This document shows, piece by piece, positions 52,992-62,684 of a stretch of DNA of 64,000 bases. The notes under the pieces were generated by a model. The model had not been told where the DNA came from, did not search any database, and was given only the letters and a program-made list of their open reading frames with translations. The translations under genes were made by a program, and so were the position numbers. The stretch is from assembly GCA_018771605.1 (NCBI GenBank), contig CP076324.1:620001-684000 (forward strand). The letters are read 5' to 3'. Position 1 is the stretch's first letter, and every line of letters starts with the position of its first letter. Source of the stretch: Aquificota bacterium (GTDB lineage: Bacteria; Aquificota; Aquificia; Aquificales; Aquificaceae).

Positions 52992-54566
52992 ATGTTTGGT
53001 GCTACCTTTGGCATAGTGGCTCAGGGCCTTGAAATATTTAGAAAGTCTGCGGATATAAGAAATAGAAATATTCTAAACGCCAACAACCCAGACTATGCCC
53101 AAGAAGACCCACTTGTAAAAAGCTTTGCGCCCGTTGGTATAAGCTTGGAAGATATACTAAGAACACAGAATTTTTATTATGTAGGTGTTAGAAATCAAAA
53201 GCTTTCTGTAGTCTCTTCCCTGGATACCACCATAAAGGGTGGCTCTCAGGTGGAGGACCTCTTTCAGGAGTTTACACAAGGGCTTGGAGGAAGCGAGTAT
53301 ATAAACAGGTTCTTTACAGCTTACCAGAACCTTATGAAAGAGCCTACCAACGAGGGAGCAAGGAGTGAGCTTATCAACTCAGCCCAAAGCCTTGTCTCTT
53401 ATCTCAAGGATAGAAGAAGAGACATGGACAGAATAATGGCTGGAACCGATTACGATATGAGGCAGTATATAAACAAGATAAACACGCTCACCAAAAAGAT
53501 AGCTCAAATAAATCAGGAGATATTGGTGGGCTATGCCCAGACTTACGCAAGAGGGAGGGATTACAAAAACCTACTGGACGAAAGGGATAGATATCTTAGA
53601 GAGCTTTCCGAGCTTATAAATATAAGGGTTCAAGAGGATGAGATAGGAAGGGTTAGAGTGGAAACAGATAAGGGCTTTGTTTTGGTGGAAGACAGATACA
53701 ACTGGGAGCTAAGGTATGACAGTGCCAACAAAAGGGTTTTGTGGAAGTCAAAAGACGGATCAGAAGTGGATATAAGCTCTCTTATAAGCGGTGGAAGGGT
53801 GAGGGGACTCCTTGACTTTCAATCAGACCTAAGCGGGTACATGAACCAGCTTGAAACTTTGGCAAAAAGGCTCATAAGCGATATAAAGCTTCCTTTGAAC
53901 TCACAGGCCACTTCAAATTGGTATTGGTTTAAAAATGTAAGCGACCCAAACGCACCCTTGGGATTCTCCGGAAGCATAACCTTTTCCGGCTTTCCCGGAG
54001 GGCCCATAACACTCAGCTACTCTGGTACAGACAGCCTAAACGATCTCATAAACGCCATAAACACAGACCCAACCCTTAGCGCTAACTTTACCGCAAGCCT
54101 CATAACAAACCCAGACGGCACCTATACCATGAGTATAACAGCCAACGACCCTTCTTATACCATAGAGGACTCCAACAACCTTATACACCGGTCGGAGCCT
54201 CTTTTCGTAGGCAACGGCATTTCCGATATGGCTATAAACCCTAATATAAACCTCTACATTCAGAACCTTGATTATGAAAAGGTGGATGAGTTTATGGACT
54301 TTTCAAGGGGTTGGTGGGAAGGCTCAAAGAGCATTTACAACGGTCTTGTAGATAATATAGCCTCAAGACAGAAGGACCTAAAGACAAAGTATGATATAGA
54401 AAGTGCTCTTCTTAGCTCAATAAACGCCAAGCTTCAAGAGATGCAAGGAGTTTCCGTAGACAATGAGTTTATAGAACTTATGAAGCTTCAAAGAAGCTAT
54501 GAAGCCTTGGCAAGGGCTTTGAATACAATGGATGAGATGTTGCAGTCTACTTTAAATATGGTGTGA
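52992..54566 (+). CDS. flgK: Flagellar hook-associated protein 1
   Basis: 524 residues. Begins MFGATFGIVAQGLEIFRKS, with a conserved N-terminal helical D0 region and NILNANNPDYAQ (the A-N-x-x-Y motif of hook/rod axial proteins); the C-terminal NEFIELMKLQRSYEALARALN is the matching helix. The frame extends to 52962, but the Met at 52992 has GGGAGG upstream. FlgK joins hook to filament. Confidence 0.93.
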   Translation: MFGATFGIVAQGLEIFRKSADIRNRNILNANNPDYAQEDPLVKSFAPVGISLEDILRTQNFYYVGVRNQKLSVVSSLDTTIKGGSQVEDLFQEFTQGLGGSEYINRFFTAYQNLMKEPTNEGARSELINSAQSLVSYLKDRRRDMDRIMAGTDYDMRQYINKINTLTKKIAQINQEILVGYAQTYARGRDYKNLLDERDRYLRELSELINIRVQEDEIGRVRVETDKGFVLVEDRYNWELRYDSANKRVLWKSKDGSEVDISSLISGGRVRGLLDFQSDLSGYMNQLETLAKRLISDIKLPLNSQATSNWYWFKNVSDPNAPLGFSGSITFSGFPGGPITLSYSGTDSLNDLINAINTDPTLSANFTASLITNPDGTYTMSITANDPSYTIEDSNNLIHRSEPLFVGNGISDMAINPNINLYIQNLDYEKVDEFMDFSRGWWEGSKSIYNGLVDNIASRQKDLKTKYDIESALLSSINAKLQEMQGVSVDNEFIELMKLQRSYEALARALNTMDEMLQSTLNMV

Positions 54567-54577
54567 GGTGAAAAGCT

Positions 54578-55741
54578 ATGAAGGTACCAGATAATCTTCT
54601 CTTTTCAATATTTCAGGAACAGGATGCAAGGATAAGAAAAAACCTGTCCGATAAGACCTTGGAGATATCCACGGGAAGGAAATACCAAGGCATATCCGAA
54701 GACCCGCCCGCAACCTACAACGTGCTTGATTTAAAAAAGGAAATAGCTCAACTGTCCCAATATTCAAAAAACAGGCTCTTTGCAGACACAAGCCTCAGCT
54801 ATATAGACCTAAACCTTGGGAAGGTTGTAGACAGCTTGAATTTGCTTTATGCAAAAACCATACAGGCAAAGAACCAAACCTTGCAGCCAAACCAGCTTGT
54901 ATCCATTGGAGAACTCTTTTCTTCCACTTTAAGGTCTTTGCTTGACAGGGTTAACGACCAGCTTGGTGGAAACTACATCTTTGGCGGTGCAAGCCTTACA
55001 CAAAAGCCCTTTGATGAGAACACCCTTAACTATATGGCCTCTAAGGAATCTTTTAAGGTGTGGCTCTCTGACAATTACAAGGTGGATGCTCTTTTGAGAG
55101 GGGATGAGACCTTTAGCATTAACGTTGCCATATCCAATGCCAAGTTTTCAAACCCAGATACGAATTTCACTGTGGGTGGCACGCTCAACATAAACGTGGG
55201 CTCAACCAACATAAGCGTTAGCTACGGAACACCGAGCACAAGCACGCTCAAGGACCTTGTGGATTTTATAAACTCCAACTACTCCAACCTGCTTTCTGCA
55301 AAGGTAAGCCAAAACCCCGATGGAACCTACTCCCTCATGCTTGTGCCTGTGGATGTAAGCAAGGACATATCAGTTTCAGGCACGGGAGACTTCTCAACAG
55401 GTTTTTATTCTCCAAACGTTCTACAAGCGGTAAAGAGGGTAGGAGATAAGCTCTCTGGAGCCATGTATCCAGATGACTCAGACCTTATGCTCTTACAGAG
55501 GGCCTTTGAAAGGGTAAGCTTTAGAAGGTCTCAGGTGGGAAGCCTTTTGTCGCATGTAAAAAACATACAACCTGTGCAAGAAAGCTTAGAAGACACACTA
55601 AACAAGCAAAAGTCGGACATTGAAGATGCAGACCTATCCCAAAGCATCATGGACTACACAAGGTATAAGCTCGCTTACGAGGCCCTTATGCGCATAATAG
55701 CGGACCAAAAGGACATGAGCATACTTAGGTATTTAAAGTAG
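54578..55741 (+). CDS. flgL: Flagellar hook-associated protein 3
   Basis: 387 residues. N-terminal flagellin-like helix (ISTGRKYQGISEDPPATYNVL) and C-terminal QSIMDYTRYKLAYEALMRI. Middle domain variable. It begins 11 bp after flgK. FlgL is the second junction protein between hook and filament. No fliC in the window. Confidence 0.92.
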   Translation: MKVPDNLLFSIFQEQDARIRKNLSDKTLEISTGRKYQGISEDPPATYNVLDLKKEIAQLSQYSKNRLFADTSLSYIDLNLGKVVDSLNLLYAKTIQAKNQTLQPNQLVSIGELFSSTLRSLLDRVNDQLGGNYIFGGASLTQKPFDENTLNYMASKESFKVWLSDNYKVDALLRGDETFSINVAISNAKFSNPDTNFTVGGTLNINVGSTNISVSYGTPSTSTLKDLVDFINSNYSNLLSAKVSQNPDGTYSLMLVPVDVSKDISVSGTGDFSTGFYSPNVLQAVKRVGDKLSGAMYPDDSDLMLLQRAFERVSFRRSQVGSLLSHVKNIQPVQESLEDTLNKQKSDIEDADLSQSIMDYTRYKLAYEALMRIIADQKDMSILRYLK

Positions 55742-55753
55742 AGCTAAAATGGC

Positions 55754-55782
55754 TTGAATTTTTGTATGATCTGTGATATAAT
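55754..55782 (+). promoter_or_regulatory. Sigma-70-type promoter of the diguanylate cyclase gene
   Basis: TTGAAT (55754-55759), 17 bp, TATAAT (55777-55782). Initiation near 55789 leaves about 12 leader bases without a clear ribosome site before the ATG at 55801. It suggests the cyclase gene is expressed separately from flgKL. Confidence 0.75.
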
Positions 55783-55800
55783 TACACCTTACCCTGCGGA

Positions 55801-57378
55801 ATGGACTACTCAGCCTTTGACCTTATTCCAGAGCCGGTTTTTGTGGTAGATAAAGAACACAAAGTAATTTTTGCCAATAAGAAAGCTAAGGAGGTTTATG
55901 GAAGGTGGGAAGGGACATGCTACGAAATCTCCCATGGCTTTTTAAAGCCCTGCTATGAATATGAAGGGCACCCATGTCCTGTAAAGAATATGCAGGATCT
56001 TGGCCTTGAAAAAAGCGGCGTTGTTCATATTCACAAAACTCCAGAGGGAGAAAGGTATTTTTATGTTATAGCAAGCTACGACCCAGATAGGGAAGTTTAT
56101 ATAGAGTTTCACATTGACCTTTTTGAGCTGTATGAAAACCTTAGATCTTTTGCACAAAAACCTCTTAGCCTCTTCTTTGAAGGGCCTTTGGTGCTATTCC
56201 ACTGGAGGAGGGAAGAGGGCTGGCCTGTGGAGTTTGTATCTCCAAACGTAAAAGACCTACTTGGTTATACTGCGGAGGATTTTACCTCCGGTAGGATAAA
56301 ATATGCGGAGCTAATACATCCAGAGGACATAGAGAGGGTTGCTGAGGAGGTGGAGTATCACACAAGGAATAAGTCCCCCTCCTGGACCCATCAGGACTAT
56401 AGGTTAAAAAGGAAAGATGGTAGTTATATTTGGGTGCTTGACCATACTATGCCTTTGCTTGATTCAAATGGTGAAATCGTTGGATACTACGGTTATGTTA
56501 TGGATATAACGGAAAGGCATGAAAAGGAAGAACTTTTCCGTCTTTTGGTTGAGACAAACCCAAACGCTGTATTAATTTACGACTTTCATCAAAACAAGAT
56601 TCTTTATGCCAATACAAACACCGCCAAGCTAACGGGCTACAGCTTAGAAGAACTTTTGAATATGGAAAATCCCTTAGAGCTTATACATCCTGAGGATAGA
56701 TATAGGGCTATAGAAAACATAAACAAAAGAAAACAAGGCTATAAAAAGCCTATAAGCTATTATGTGCGTATACTTAGGAAGGATGGTAGATTGAGGTATG
56801 TAAAACTGACTTCCATAGTTACAAGCTATAAAGGTAAAGATGTATCTTTTCTTACCTTGAACGATCTTACAAAGGAGATAAGAAGAGAGAGGAAGCTTAG
56901 AAAGCTTGCTACGATAGACACACTAACAAAGATATACAACAGGTATGTGCTTTTTAGCACGCTTGAGCATCTTATAGAGTATGCGGAAAGATATGGGGAA
57001 ACATTTTCTGTAATCATTTTTGATATTGACAACTTTAAGCTTTTGAACGACACTTACGGGCATCTGGCAGGGGATAGGGTGCTTAGGGAGATAGCAAAAG
57101 AAGTAAAAAAGATTATAAGAAGGAGCGACATCTTTGGGAGGTATGGAGGAGAAGAGTTTTTAATAATATTGCCAAAAACAAAGGATCCATATCCTGTTGC
57201 CGAAAAGATAAGGAAGGCTGTAGAGTCCATAGATTTTGAAAAGGGCATAAGAGTTACCATATCCTTAGGTGGAACCGTTTATAGAAAAGGGGACACGGTG
57301 GATAGCATAATAAACAGGGCCGACGAGGCTCTATACCTTGCAAAGCAATCCGGTAAGAATCAAACGGTAATACTATAG
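55801..57378 (+). CDS. PAS-PAS-PAS diguanylate cyclase (GGDEF)
   Basis: 525 residues, no membrane helix. Three sensor modules: N-terminal PAS-like domain ([24 protein letters not shown]) containing Cys pairs ([19 protein letters not shown]) that could bind heme or metal; then PAS domains near 130-240 ([15 protein letters not shown]) and 250-360 ([16 protein letters not shown]). The GGDEF domain has an active-site GGEEF ([10 protein letters not shown]) and the [12 protein letters not shown] stretch, so cyclic-di-GMP synthesis is likely. I see no RxxD inhibitory site immediately upstream. Its place behind flgKL suggests motility control. Confidence 0.92.
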   Translation: MDYSAFDLIPEPVFVVDKEHKVIFANKKAKEVYGRWEGTCYEISHGFLKPCYEYEGHPCPVKNMQDLGLEKSGVVHIHKTPEGERYFYVIASYDPDREVYIEFHIDLFELYENLRSFAQKPLSLFFEGPLVLFHWRREEGWPVEFVSPNVKDLLGYTAEDFTSGRIKYAELIHPEDIERVAEEVEYHTRNKSPSWTHQDYRLKRKDGSYIWVLDHTMPLLDSNGEIVGYYGYVMDITERHEKEELFRLLVETNPNAVLIYDFHQNKILYANTNTAKLTGYSLEELLNMENPLELIHPEDRYRAIENINKRKQGYKKPISYYVRILRKDGRLRYVKLTSIVTSYKGKDVSFLTLNDLTKEIRRERKLRKLATIDTLTKIYNRYVLFSTLEHLIEYAERYGETFSVIIFDIDNFKLLNDTYGHLAGDRVLREIAKEVKKIIRRSDIFGRYGGEEFLIILPKTKDPYPVAEKIRKAVESIDFEKGIRVTISLGGTVYRKGDTVDSIINRADEALYLAKQSGKNQTVIL

Positions 57379-57867
57379 TTCTTCCTCCAGTTTTTTGTTC
57401 ATCTCCTTTACTTTTTCCCTTAATTTTTCTTGGTATTCATCCAGCCTTTTGGCAAGCTCTGGGTACTTTATGGATAGTATTCTTACAGCCAAAAGGCCTG
57501 CGTTGGTACCGTTGCCTATGCCTACGGTTGCCACAGGCACTCCTGCTGGCATCTGCACTATGGAATAGAGAGAATCCACACCGGAAAGATGCTTGGAAGG
57601 CACTGGCACGCCTATAACAGGCAATGTGGTCATGCTGGCAGTCATGCCCGGAAGGTGGGCAGAGCCTCCCGCGCCGGCTATTATAACCTCTATGCCCCTC
57701 TCCCTTGCACTCTTTGCATACTCATACATAAGCTCTGGAGTCCTATGGGCCGATACTACCTTTACCTCACAGGGAACGCCAAATTCCTTTAAAACCTCGT
57801 AGGCTGGCTTTAGCCACTCCCAGTCGGAGAGGCTCCCCATGATTATCCCCACCAAAGGCCTTTCCAT
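57373..57867 (-). CDS. purE: N5-carboxyaminoimidazole ribonucleotide mutase
   Basis: 164 residues, class I Pur[30 protein letters not shown], and [25 protein letters not shown] are the family motifs, with the catalytic His in SAHRT and GGSAHLPG. It acts in purine synthesis. It overlaps the cyclase 3' end by 6 bp (convergent). TAAAAT 7 bp from the ATG is its likely -10. Confidence 0.96.
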   Translation of the reverse strand: MERPLVGIIMGSLSDWEWLKPAYEVLKEFGVPCEVKVVSAHRTPELMYEYAKSARERGIEVIIAGAGGSAHLPGMTASMTTLPVIGVPVPSKHLSGVDSLYSIVQMPAGVPVATVGIGNGTNAGLLAVRILSIKYPELAKRLDEYQEKLREKVKEMNKKLEEEL

Positions 57868-57870
57868 GCA

Positions 57871-57880
57871 TATAATTTTA
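57871..57880. promoter_or_regulatory. Overlapping -10 boxes of purE (-) and ferredoxin (+)
   Basis: TATAAT (57871-57876) ends 8 bp before the ferredoxin ATG; TAAAAT on the minus strand (complement of 57875-57880) ends 7 bp before the purE ATG. The gap between the genes is 17 bp. Confidence 0.5.
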
Positions 57881-57884
57881 AGTC

Positions 57885-58424
57885 ATGAAAAGACCTGTTA
57901 TGCTTATAGACCTTGATAGATGTATAGGCTGTCTTTCCTGCGAGGTTGCCTGCAAGCAAGAGAAAGGCATTGAAAACTTTGACATAAGACCGATGAAAGT
58001 CTTCAGAGTTGGTGGCATAGGAGAGAAGCCTGACGCCTTCTTTTTGCCTATGAACTGCTTTCACTGTGATCCTGCTCCTTGTGTTTATGCCTGTCCTACC
58101 TCCGCCATGAGAAAGAGAGAGGATGGCATAGTCTATGTGGAAGAGCTAAGGTGTATTGGATGTAAGGCTTGTATAATTGCCTGTCCCTATGGAGCTATAA
58201 GCTTCAATCCAAGCACCATGAAGGTGGAAAAGTGCGATTATTGCTATAAAAGGGTAGAAAAGGGTCTTTTGCCCTCCTGCGTATCAAAATGCGTGACCAA
58301 CTGCCTCTATTTTGTAGAGCTGGAAGACATTCCAAAGGAAAGGCATATAGCCAAAAGGATAGACTCGGAGCTATATAGAGAGCTTTTTAGTTGGAAGTCA
58401 AAAGAAGAAGTCTTTAAGGTTTAG
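57885..58424 (+). CDS. Four-cluster ferredoxin subunit, DmsB/HycB/CooF-like
   Basis: 179 residues. Cys clusters: CIGCLSCEVAC, CFHCDPAPCVYAC, CIGCKACIIAC and CDYCYKR..CVSKC, i.e. four 4Fe-4S sites in the order of electron-transfer subunits of molybdopterin enzymes, hydrogenases and CO dehydrogenase. The catalytic partner is not adjacent, so its role is open. Overlaps the prepilin peptidase 3' end (convergent). Confidence 0.9.
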   Translation: MKRPVMLIDLDRCIGCLSCEVACKQEKGIENFDIRPMKVFRVGGIGEKPDAFFLPMNCFHCDPAPCVYACPTSAMRKREDGIVYVEELRCIGCKACIIACPYGAISFNPSTMKVEKCDYCYKRVEKGLLPSCVSKCVTNCLYFVELEDIPKERHIAKRIDSELYRELFSWKSKEEVFKV

Positions 58425-59156
58425 CATAGTTCCCACAAAGACACCAAGGGACAAAAAGGGCCCGTAGGGCAGTGCAAACTGCATGCTTTTGTTTTTGACA
58501 ATTATGGGAAGGGCATACAAAAGGCCCAAAAGAGATCCCAGAAAGACGGCGTATATTACACCCCATACACCAAAGGCAGAGCCTATAAAGGCCATAAGCT
58601 TTACATCGCCAAAGCCAAGCCCTTCTATTTTTCTTAGCTTTTTGTAGTAGAGGTATATAAGGAAAAAGGAAATAAAGCCCAAAAAGGCCCCCAAAAGGCT
58701 CTCCTTTATGCCAAGGTCCTGTCTAAAGAGAGACGTCAAAAGGCCCAAGGCCAAACCGCCAAGGGTAAGACTGTCGGGAAGGGTAAAGGTGTCCCAGTCT
58801 ATAAGGCTTGCCACCAAAAGTATGGAGAAGAAAAGGAAAAAAAGAGAGGACATAAAAAGGTCTTCAAACTTTATTTTGCAAAGGAGGGCAAGAAGGCCAG
58901 TAAAGAGTTCCACCAAAGGGTACCTTATGGATATCTTTTCTTTGCAGTGTCTACACCTTCCTTTTAGAAGAAGATAGGATAGAACTGGTATGTTGTCATA
59001 CCATCTTATCCTTTTTTGACAGTGAGGGCAATGAGATGGTGGTGAAAGGATGGATATGTTCCTGGGTAGCCTGTAGATGATTACGTTATAAAAACTACCA
59101 AGGGCCAGGCCAATGGCAAAGATAAACACATACTCTAATACTTGAACTGGCTCCAC
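58398..59156 (-). CDS. Prepilin peptidase / N-methyltransferase (A24)
   Basis: 252 residues from a GTG start. The N-terminal methylase part has two Cys pairs (CPHCQKRIRWYDNIPVLSY and CRHCKEKISIRYP); the peptidase Asp residues are in DWDTFTLPD and GFGDVKLMA. Eight membrane helices. It processes type IV pilins or type II secretion pseudopilins. The start lies 22 bp from the divergent thioredoxin-like gene. Confidence 0.93.
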   Translation of the reverse strand: MEPVQVLEYVFIFAIGLALGSFYNVIIYRLPRNISILSPPSHCPHCQKRIRWYDNIPVLSYLLLKGRCRHCKEKISIRYPLVELFTGLLALLCKIKFEDLFMSSLFFLFFSILLVASLIDWDTFTLPDSLTLGGLALGLLTSLFRQDLGIKESLLGAFLGFISFFLIYLYYKKLRKIEGLGFGDVKLMAFIGSAFGVWGVIYAVFLGSLLGLLYALPIIVKNKSMQFALPYGPFLSLGVFVGTMLNLKDFFF

Positions 59157-59177
59157 CTTGGGCTAAAATTATAAAAC

Positions 59178-59657
59178 ATGAAAAGGCTTCTAATATTTTT
59201 GCTTGCAATAGCATTTATAGCTTCCTGTGATAAAGGAACAAAGGCTACAACTTCTGAGATAAAGGACATAATTCCCAAAAGCCCTTATGCCATGCTCATA
59301 GTGGAGAGTGAGAGCTGTATATACTGTAAACAATTAAGAAAGGACCTTCAAAAGCCAGAGCTCTCCGCAGAGCTACAAGGCATAGATGTCTACAGCATCC
59401 TCTACGAGAGCAACGCAAAGGTGAAATACATACTAAACGGACAGGAAAAGGTAAGCACGGAGGAAGAGCTTGCCAAGGCCTTGGGTGTCAATTCCTTTCC
59501 TCAAATCTTTTTCTACGATAAAAAGGGCAACATAATACTGCACATACCGGGCTACCAGCCCCCAAGGACCTTGGCTTGCACCATAAGGTTTGTAAAGGAG
59601 GAAAAGTATAAACAAGCCAACTTTATGGAGTATATAAAATCCAAGCAATGCATATAA
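59178..59657 (+). CDS. Thioredoxin-fold lipoprotein, SoxW-like
   Basis: 159 residues. Lipobox AIASC-like (IASC, Cys17) and a thioredoxin active site CIYC (ESESCIYCKQLRKDL, near residue 50). NSFPQIFFYDKKGNIILHIPGYQ is the cis-Pro and C-terminal part. Membrane-anchored periplasmic thiol protein, related to SoxW and similar thioredoxins of sulfur oxidisers or cytochrome maturation. It overlaps the HAD gene by 10 bp. Confidence 0.85.
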   Translation: MKRLLIFLLAIAFIASCDKGTKATTSEIKDIIPKSPYAMLIVESESCIYCKQLRKDLQKPELSAELQGIDVYSILYESNAKVKYILNGQEKVSTEEELAKALGVNSFPQIFFYDKKGNIILHIPGYQPPRTLACTIRFVKEEKYKQANFMEYIKSKQCI

Positions 59658-60292
59658 GGGCCATACTCTTTGACCTTGATGGCACTCTCATAGACTCCTA
59701 CAGGGATATAGGCCTTCATCTTAACAGAACGCTTAGGGATTTTGGCATGCCAGAGGTGGATATAGAAAGGGTGAGGTTTATGGTGGGGGGCGGTGCAAGG
59801 GAGCTTCTAAAGAGGTTTTTCTCCGATGGCCTTTTGGAGCATGCCCTGCAAGTCTTTAGAAGCTATTACTACAAGGAGCCGGTCATTCATACAAAGCCCT
59901 TTGAGGGCATTGTGGACCTTTTGGAATATGCAAAAAGTAAAGGCCTGAGGCTTGCTGTGATAACCAACAAGATGGAGGAGCTATCAAAGCTTATCTTAAA
60001 AGACCTTGGGCTTTGGGAATACTTTTCTCTTGTGGTTGGTGGTGATACCTATCCGGAAAAGAAGCCTTCACCTTTGCCTGTTTTGGAAACTCTTAAGGCC
60101 CTTGGCCTCTCTAAGGAAGAGGTCATTATAGTGGGGGACACGGAGGCAGACATGAAGGCTGGAAGGCTTGCAGGAATAAAAAGGGGGCTTGCCAATTGGG
60201 GCTATGTAAGGCTTGAAGAGGAAAGGCCAGACTATATTTTTGAAAGGCCTGAGAATATAAAAGAGTTGATAGAAATATTTAAAATAGCTTGA
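59648..60292 (+). CDS. HAD-family hydrolase, phosphoglycolate phosphatase-like
   Basis: 214 residues. HAD motifs: FDLDGTLIDSY, VITNKME, KKPSPLPVLE and VGDTEADMKAG. The four-helix cap follows the first motif. Phosphoglycolate is the commonest substrate for this subgroup, which would fit an autotroph, but it is not proven by sequence. Confidence 0.87.
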   Translation: MHIRAILFDLDGTLIDSYRDIGLHLNRTLRDFGMPEVDIERVRFMVGGGARELLKRFFSDGLLEHALQVFRSYYYKEPVIHTKPFEGIVDLLEYAKSKGLRLAVITNKMEELSKLILKDLGLWEYFSLVVGGDTYPEKKPSPLPVLETLKALGLSKEEVIIVGDTEADMKAGRLAGIKRGLANWGYVRLEEERPDYIFERPENIKELIEIFKIA

Positions 60293-60342
60293 ACTTGGGC
60301 TAACCATATTAAAGAGTTCCCCTTTGGATACTATAAGTCAAC

Positions 60343-60370
60343 ATTATCAAAAGAATAAGTATTTATTATT
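60343..60370. repeat. 28-bp direct repeat left of insertion sequence copy 2
   Basis: Exact match to 61337-61364, abutting both ends of the element; AT-rich (starts ATTATCAAAAGAATAAG). A target-site duplication of a different length from the 38 bp at copy 1. Confidence 0.9.
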
Positions 60371-61336
60371 ACGCCGGGTGAGAAATTAGACCTCAAGTTC
60401 ACCCCTCCTATAATAGCTATATCCAATAGCATAAGCATATACATACACAAGCACACAAGTTAAAGTCCTCCACCCACTACCAGCATTAAAAAGCTTTATC
60501 TGACTTATAACACCTTCCACTACCTGCCTTTTTGCCCTCATCTCCCTACTACCACACACAATCACACCTTCACAACCCCTATAACCCCTATCTCCATACA
60601 CCACACAACTCTCCACAAGCTTCCTAAACCATAAACTCCTTCTCTTCCTTTCCCTAAATGCCCTAACCTCATGCACACTTCCAAAGCTTATCCACACATC
60701 ATAAACTCTTCCCCACCTATCACATAACACCATCATCAACATGCCATACCTGACCTCCTCAAACTCCACTACCTTCCCATTGTCTCTCCGAACTATCTTC
60801 CTTCTCCTCTTTGCCCACCATACCTTCCCTCTTACCCTCCTTATCTTCTGTGTCCTCGCCCTGTTTACATTGGCTATGTCCACTATGGTTCCATCTATTA
60901 CAAGTTCTATCTTCTTACCATACAAAAGCCTTGCTAAAATCATAAGCCTCAGCTTGTGAAGCTTGTATTCTCTCAATATCCTGTATACTCTCTTGAGTCT
61001 GTATCTTCTGAAGATATGCCATGATTGTATGGATGGGTCAATAAGTAGTTTAGCTAAGGTGAGGACTTTTGTATTGGTTATGTAGGAGAGTATAAAGATG
61101 GCTGCTATATGGATGTCTGTGAGTTTAGGCTTTCTGCCTGCTTTAGCTTTTGGCACATTAAGGAATGGCAAGGCATTTTCAAGGTCTTTTAGGATTTGTT
61201 GGTAGATGCGTAGGTAAGGTGGTATAATTTCCATGGTAAAAACCTCCGATGGTTTTTAGGGCTACTATTATAGTAGCCCTGCTGTCTTTTTATTGATATG
61301 GAAAGTTTGGCTTAAAGGGAATTTCTCACTCGGCGT
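60371..61336 (-). mobile_element. 966-bp DDE insertion sequence, copy 2
   Basis: Same length and terminal repeats as copy 1, in reverse orientation: ACGCCGGGTGAGAAATT at 60371-60387 and the complement of ACGCCGAGTGAGAAATT at 61320-61336. It has landed about 90 bp upstream of sorA, separating that gene from any farther control sites. It contains one transposase gene and the same leader hairpins. Confidence 0.95.
60386..61234 (-). CDS. DDE transposase of the 966-bp insertion sequence, copy 2
   Basis: 282 residues, the same as copy 1 except for three positions seen (Gly to Lys and Asn to Ser near residues 206-210, Asp to Gly near 226). Triad LVIDGT, GDRGY and VVEGVIS intact. The substitution near 226 lies between the second Asp and the Glu and does not touch the triad. 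Confidence 0.93.
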   Translation of the reverse strand: MEIIPPYLRIYQQILKDLENALPFLNVPKAKAGRKPKLTDIHIAAIFILSYITNTKVLTLAKLLIDPSIQSWHIFRRYRLKRVYRILREYKLHKLRLMILARLLYGKKIELVIDGTIVDIANVNRARTQKIRRVRGKVWWAKRRRKIVRRDNGKVVEFEEVRYGMLMMVLCDRWGRVYDVWISFGSVHEVRAFRERKRRSLWFRKLVESCVVYGDRGYRGCEGVIVCGSREMRAKRQVVEGVISQIKLFNAGSGWRTLTCVLVYVYAYAIGYSYYRRGELEV

Positions 61337-61364
61337 ATTATCAAAAGAATAAGTATTTATTATT
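61337..61364. repeat. 28-bp direct repeat right of insertion sequence copy 2
   Basis: Exact copy of 60343-60370. Confidence 0.9.
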
Positions 61365-61425
61365 GCAAGGCGCTTAAATTGGAGTTTAAATAAAGCCTGA
61401 GGATAAAAATTAAAGGAGGCGAAGG

Positions 61426-62673
61426 ATGCTTAGCAGAAGAGACCTTATCAAAGGCGGTTTTGGTGGTTTTGTGGCCGTAGGCAGTGGCATACTATTGCCA
61501 AAGCTTGCCTTAGCAACGGTGGATCCTGAACTTTTAAGCACTGCAGTAAAAGAGTTGCCAGAAGGTATTTTGGAATCACAGGTTCTTGAGGCCCTTCCCG
61601 GAAAAAAGCCTCTTATAAAGAAGACTTATAGGCCACCAAACTACGAAACACCGGTCAAATACTTTAACGAAGTATTTACTCCAAACGATGTTTTCTTTGT
61701 TAGGTACCACCTTTCCAACATACCAGAAATTGATCCCAAGGAGTGGAGACTAAAGGTTGGTGGTGATTCCGTAGAGAGGCCCCTTGAACTCACCCTTGAT
61801 GACCTAAAGACCAAGTTTGAGCAAGTAGAAATAGTAGCACTATGTCAATGTTCTGGAAATAGAAGAGGACTTATGAAGCCCCATGTGCCTGGTATACAGT
61901 GGGGTTATGGAGCTATGGGTAATGCAAGATGGAAAGGTGTAAGGCTAAAGGATATTCTCAATAAGGCGGGATTGAAGGCTGGCGCCTTGGAGGTAGTCGT
62001 AGATGGGGCAGATACGGGCGTAGCTGCTGGCACTCCAGACTTTATAAAGAGCATACCACTATGGAAGGCTCTTGATGAAAACGTGATAATAGCTTATGAG
62101 ATGAACGGAGAGCCACTACCTCATTGGAACGGCTTTCCAGCAAGGCTTGTGGTACCAGGATGGACTGCCACCTATTGGATCAAACATATAACATCCATAA
62201 ATGTGGTTTCAAAGCCTTTTGATGGCTTTTGGATGAAGACAGCTTATAGAGTACCACTTGGCAAGTTTCCAATGGTTGAAAGGTTTACATCCCAAGAAAC
62301 TGCTGTAAACACACCAATAACGGAGATGGTGGTTAATTCTCTTATTACTAACCTGAAGGATGGACAGGCCTTTAGACTTGGCCAAGTGGTGGAAGTAAAG
62401 GGCATGGCTTGGGATGGAGGATATGGAATTAAGATGGTTGAGGTTTCAACGGATGGAGGCAAGACCTGGCAAGAAGCTGAGCTTGGTAAAGATTATGGTA
62501 GGTTTTCATGGAGGCCATGGACCTACAGGTTTAAACCCACAAAGAAAGGGACCTATACGATAATGGCAAAGGCTACAAACCGTATAGGTCAAACTCAAAC
62601 CTTTGAACTCATATGGAACCCAGCGGGCTATCACCACAATGTGGTGCAAAAGATAAGCATAAAAGTCCTTTAA
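61426..62673 (+). CDS. Sulfite dehydrogenase molybdopterin subunit, SorA/SoxC-like
   Basis: 415 residues. Twin-arginine signal (LSRRDLIKGGFGGF) exports the folded cofactor enzyme. Sulfite-oxidase fold: molybdenum ligand Cys142 in CSGNRRG, the PHWNGFPARLVVPGW stretch, and a C-terminal dimerisation domain with VEVSTDGGKTW. The next gene is a small cytochrome c, the SorAB arrangement, so sulfite oxidation with electrons passed to cytochrome c is the best call. SoxC is close in sequence, but no soxD is present. An AAAGGAGG precedes the ATG. Confidence 0.9.
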   Translation: MLSRRDLIKGGFGGFVAVGSGILLPKLALATVDPELLSTAVKELPEGILESQVLEALPGKKPLIKKTYRPPNYETPVKYFNEVFTPNDVFFVRYHLSNIPEIDPKEWRLKVGGDSVERPLELTLDDLKTKFEQVEIVALCQCSGNRRGLMKPHVPGIQWGYGAMGNARWKGVRLKDILNKAGLKAGALEVVVDGADTGVAAGTPDFIKSIPLWKALDENVIIAYEMNGEPLPHWNGFPARLVVPGWTATYWIKHITSINVVSKPFDGFWMKTAYRVPLGKFPMVERFTSQETAVNTPITEMVVNSLITNLKDGQAFRLGQVVEVKGMAWDGGYGIKMVEVSTDGGKTWQEAELGKDYGRFSWRPWTYRFKPTKKGTYTIMAKATNRIGQTQTFELIWNPAGYHHNVVQKISIKVL

Positions 62674-62684
62674 GGAGGTTTAAG

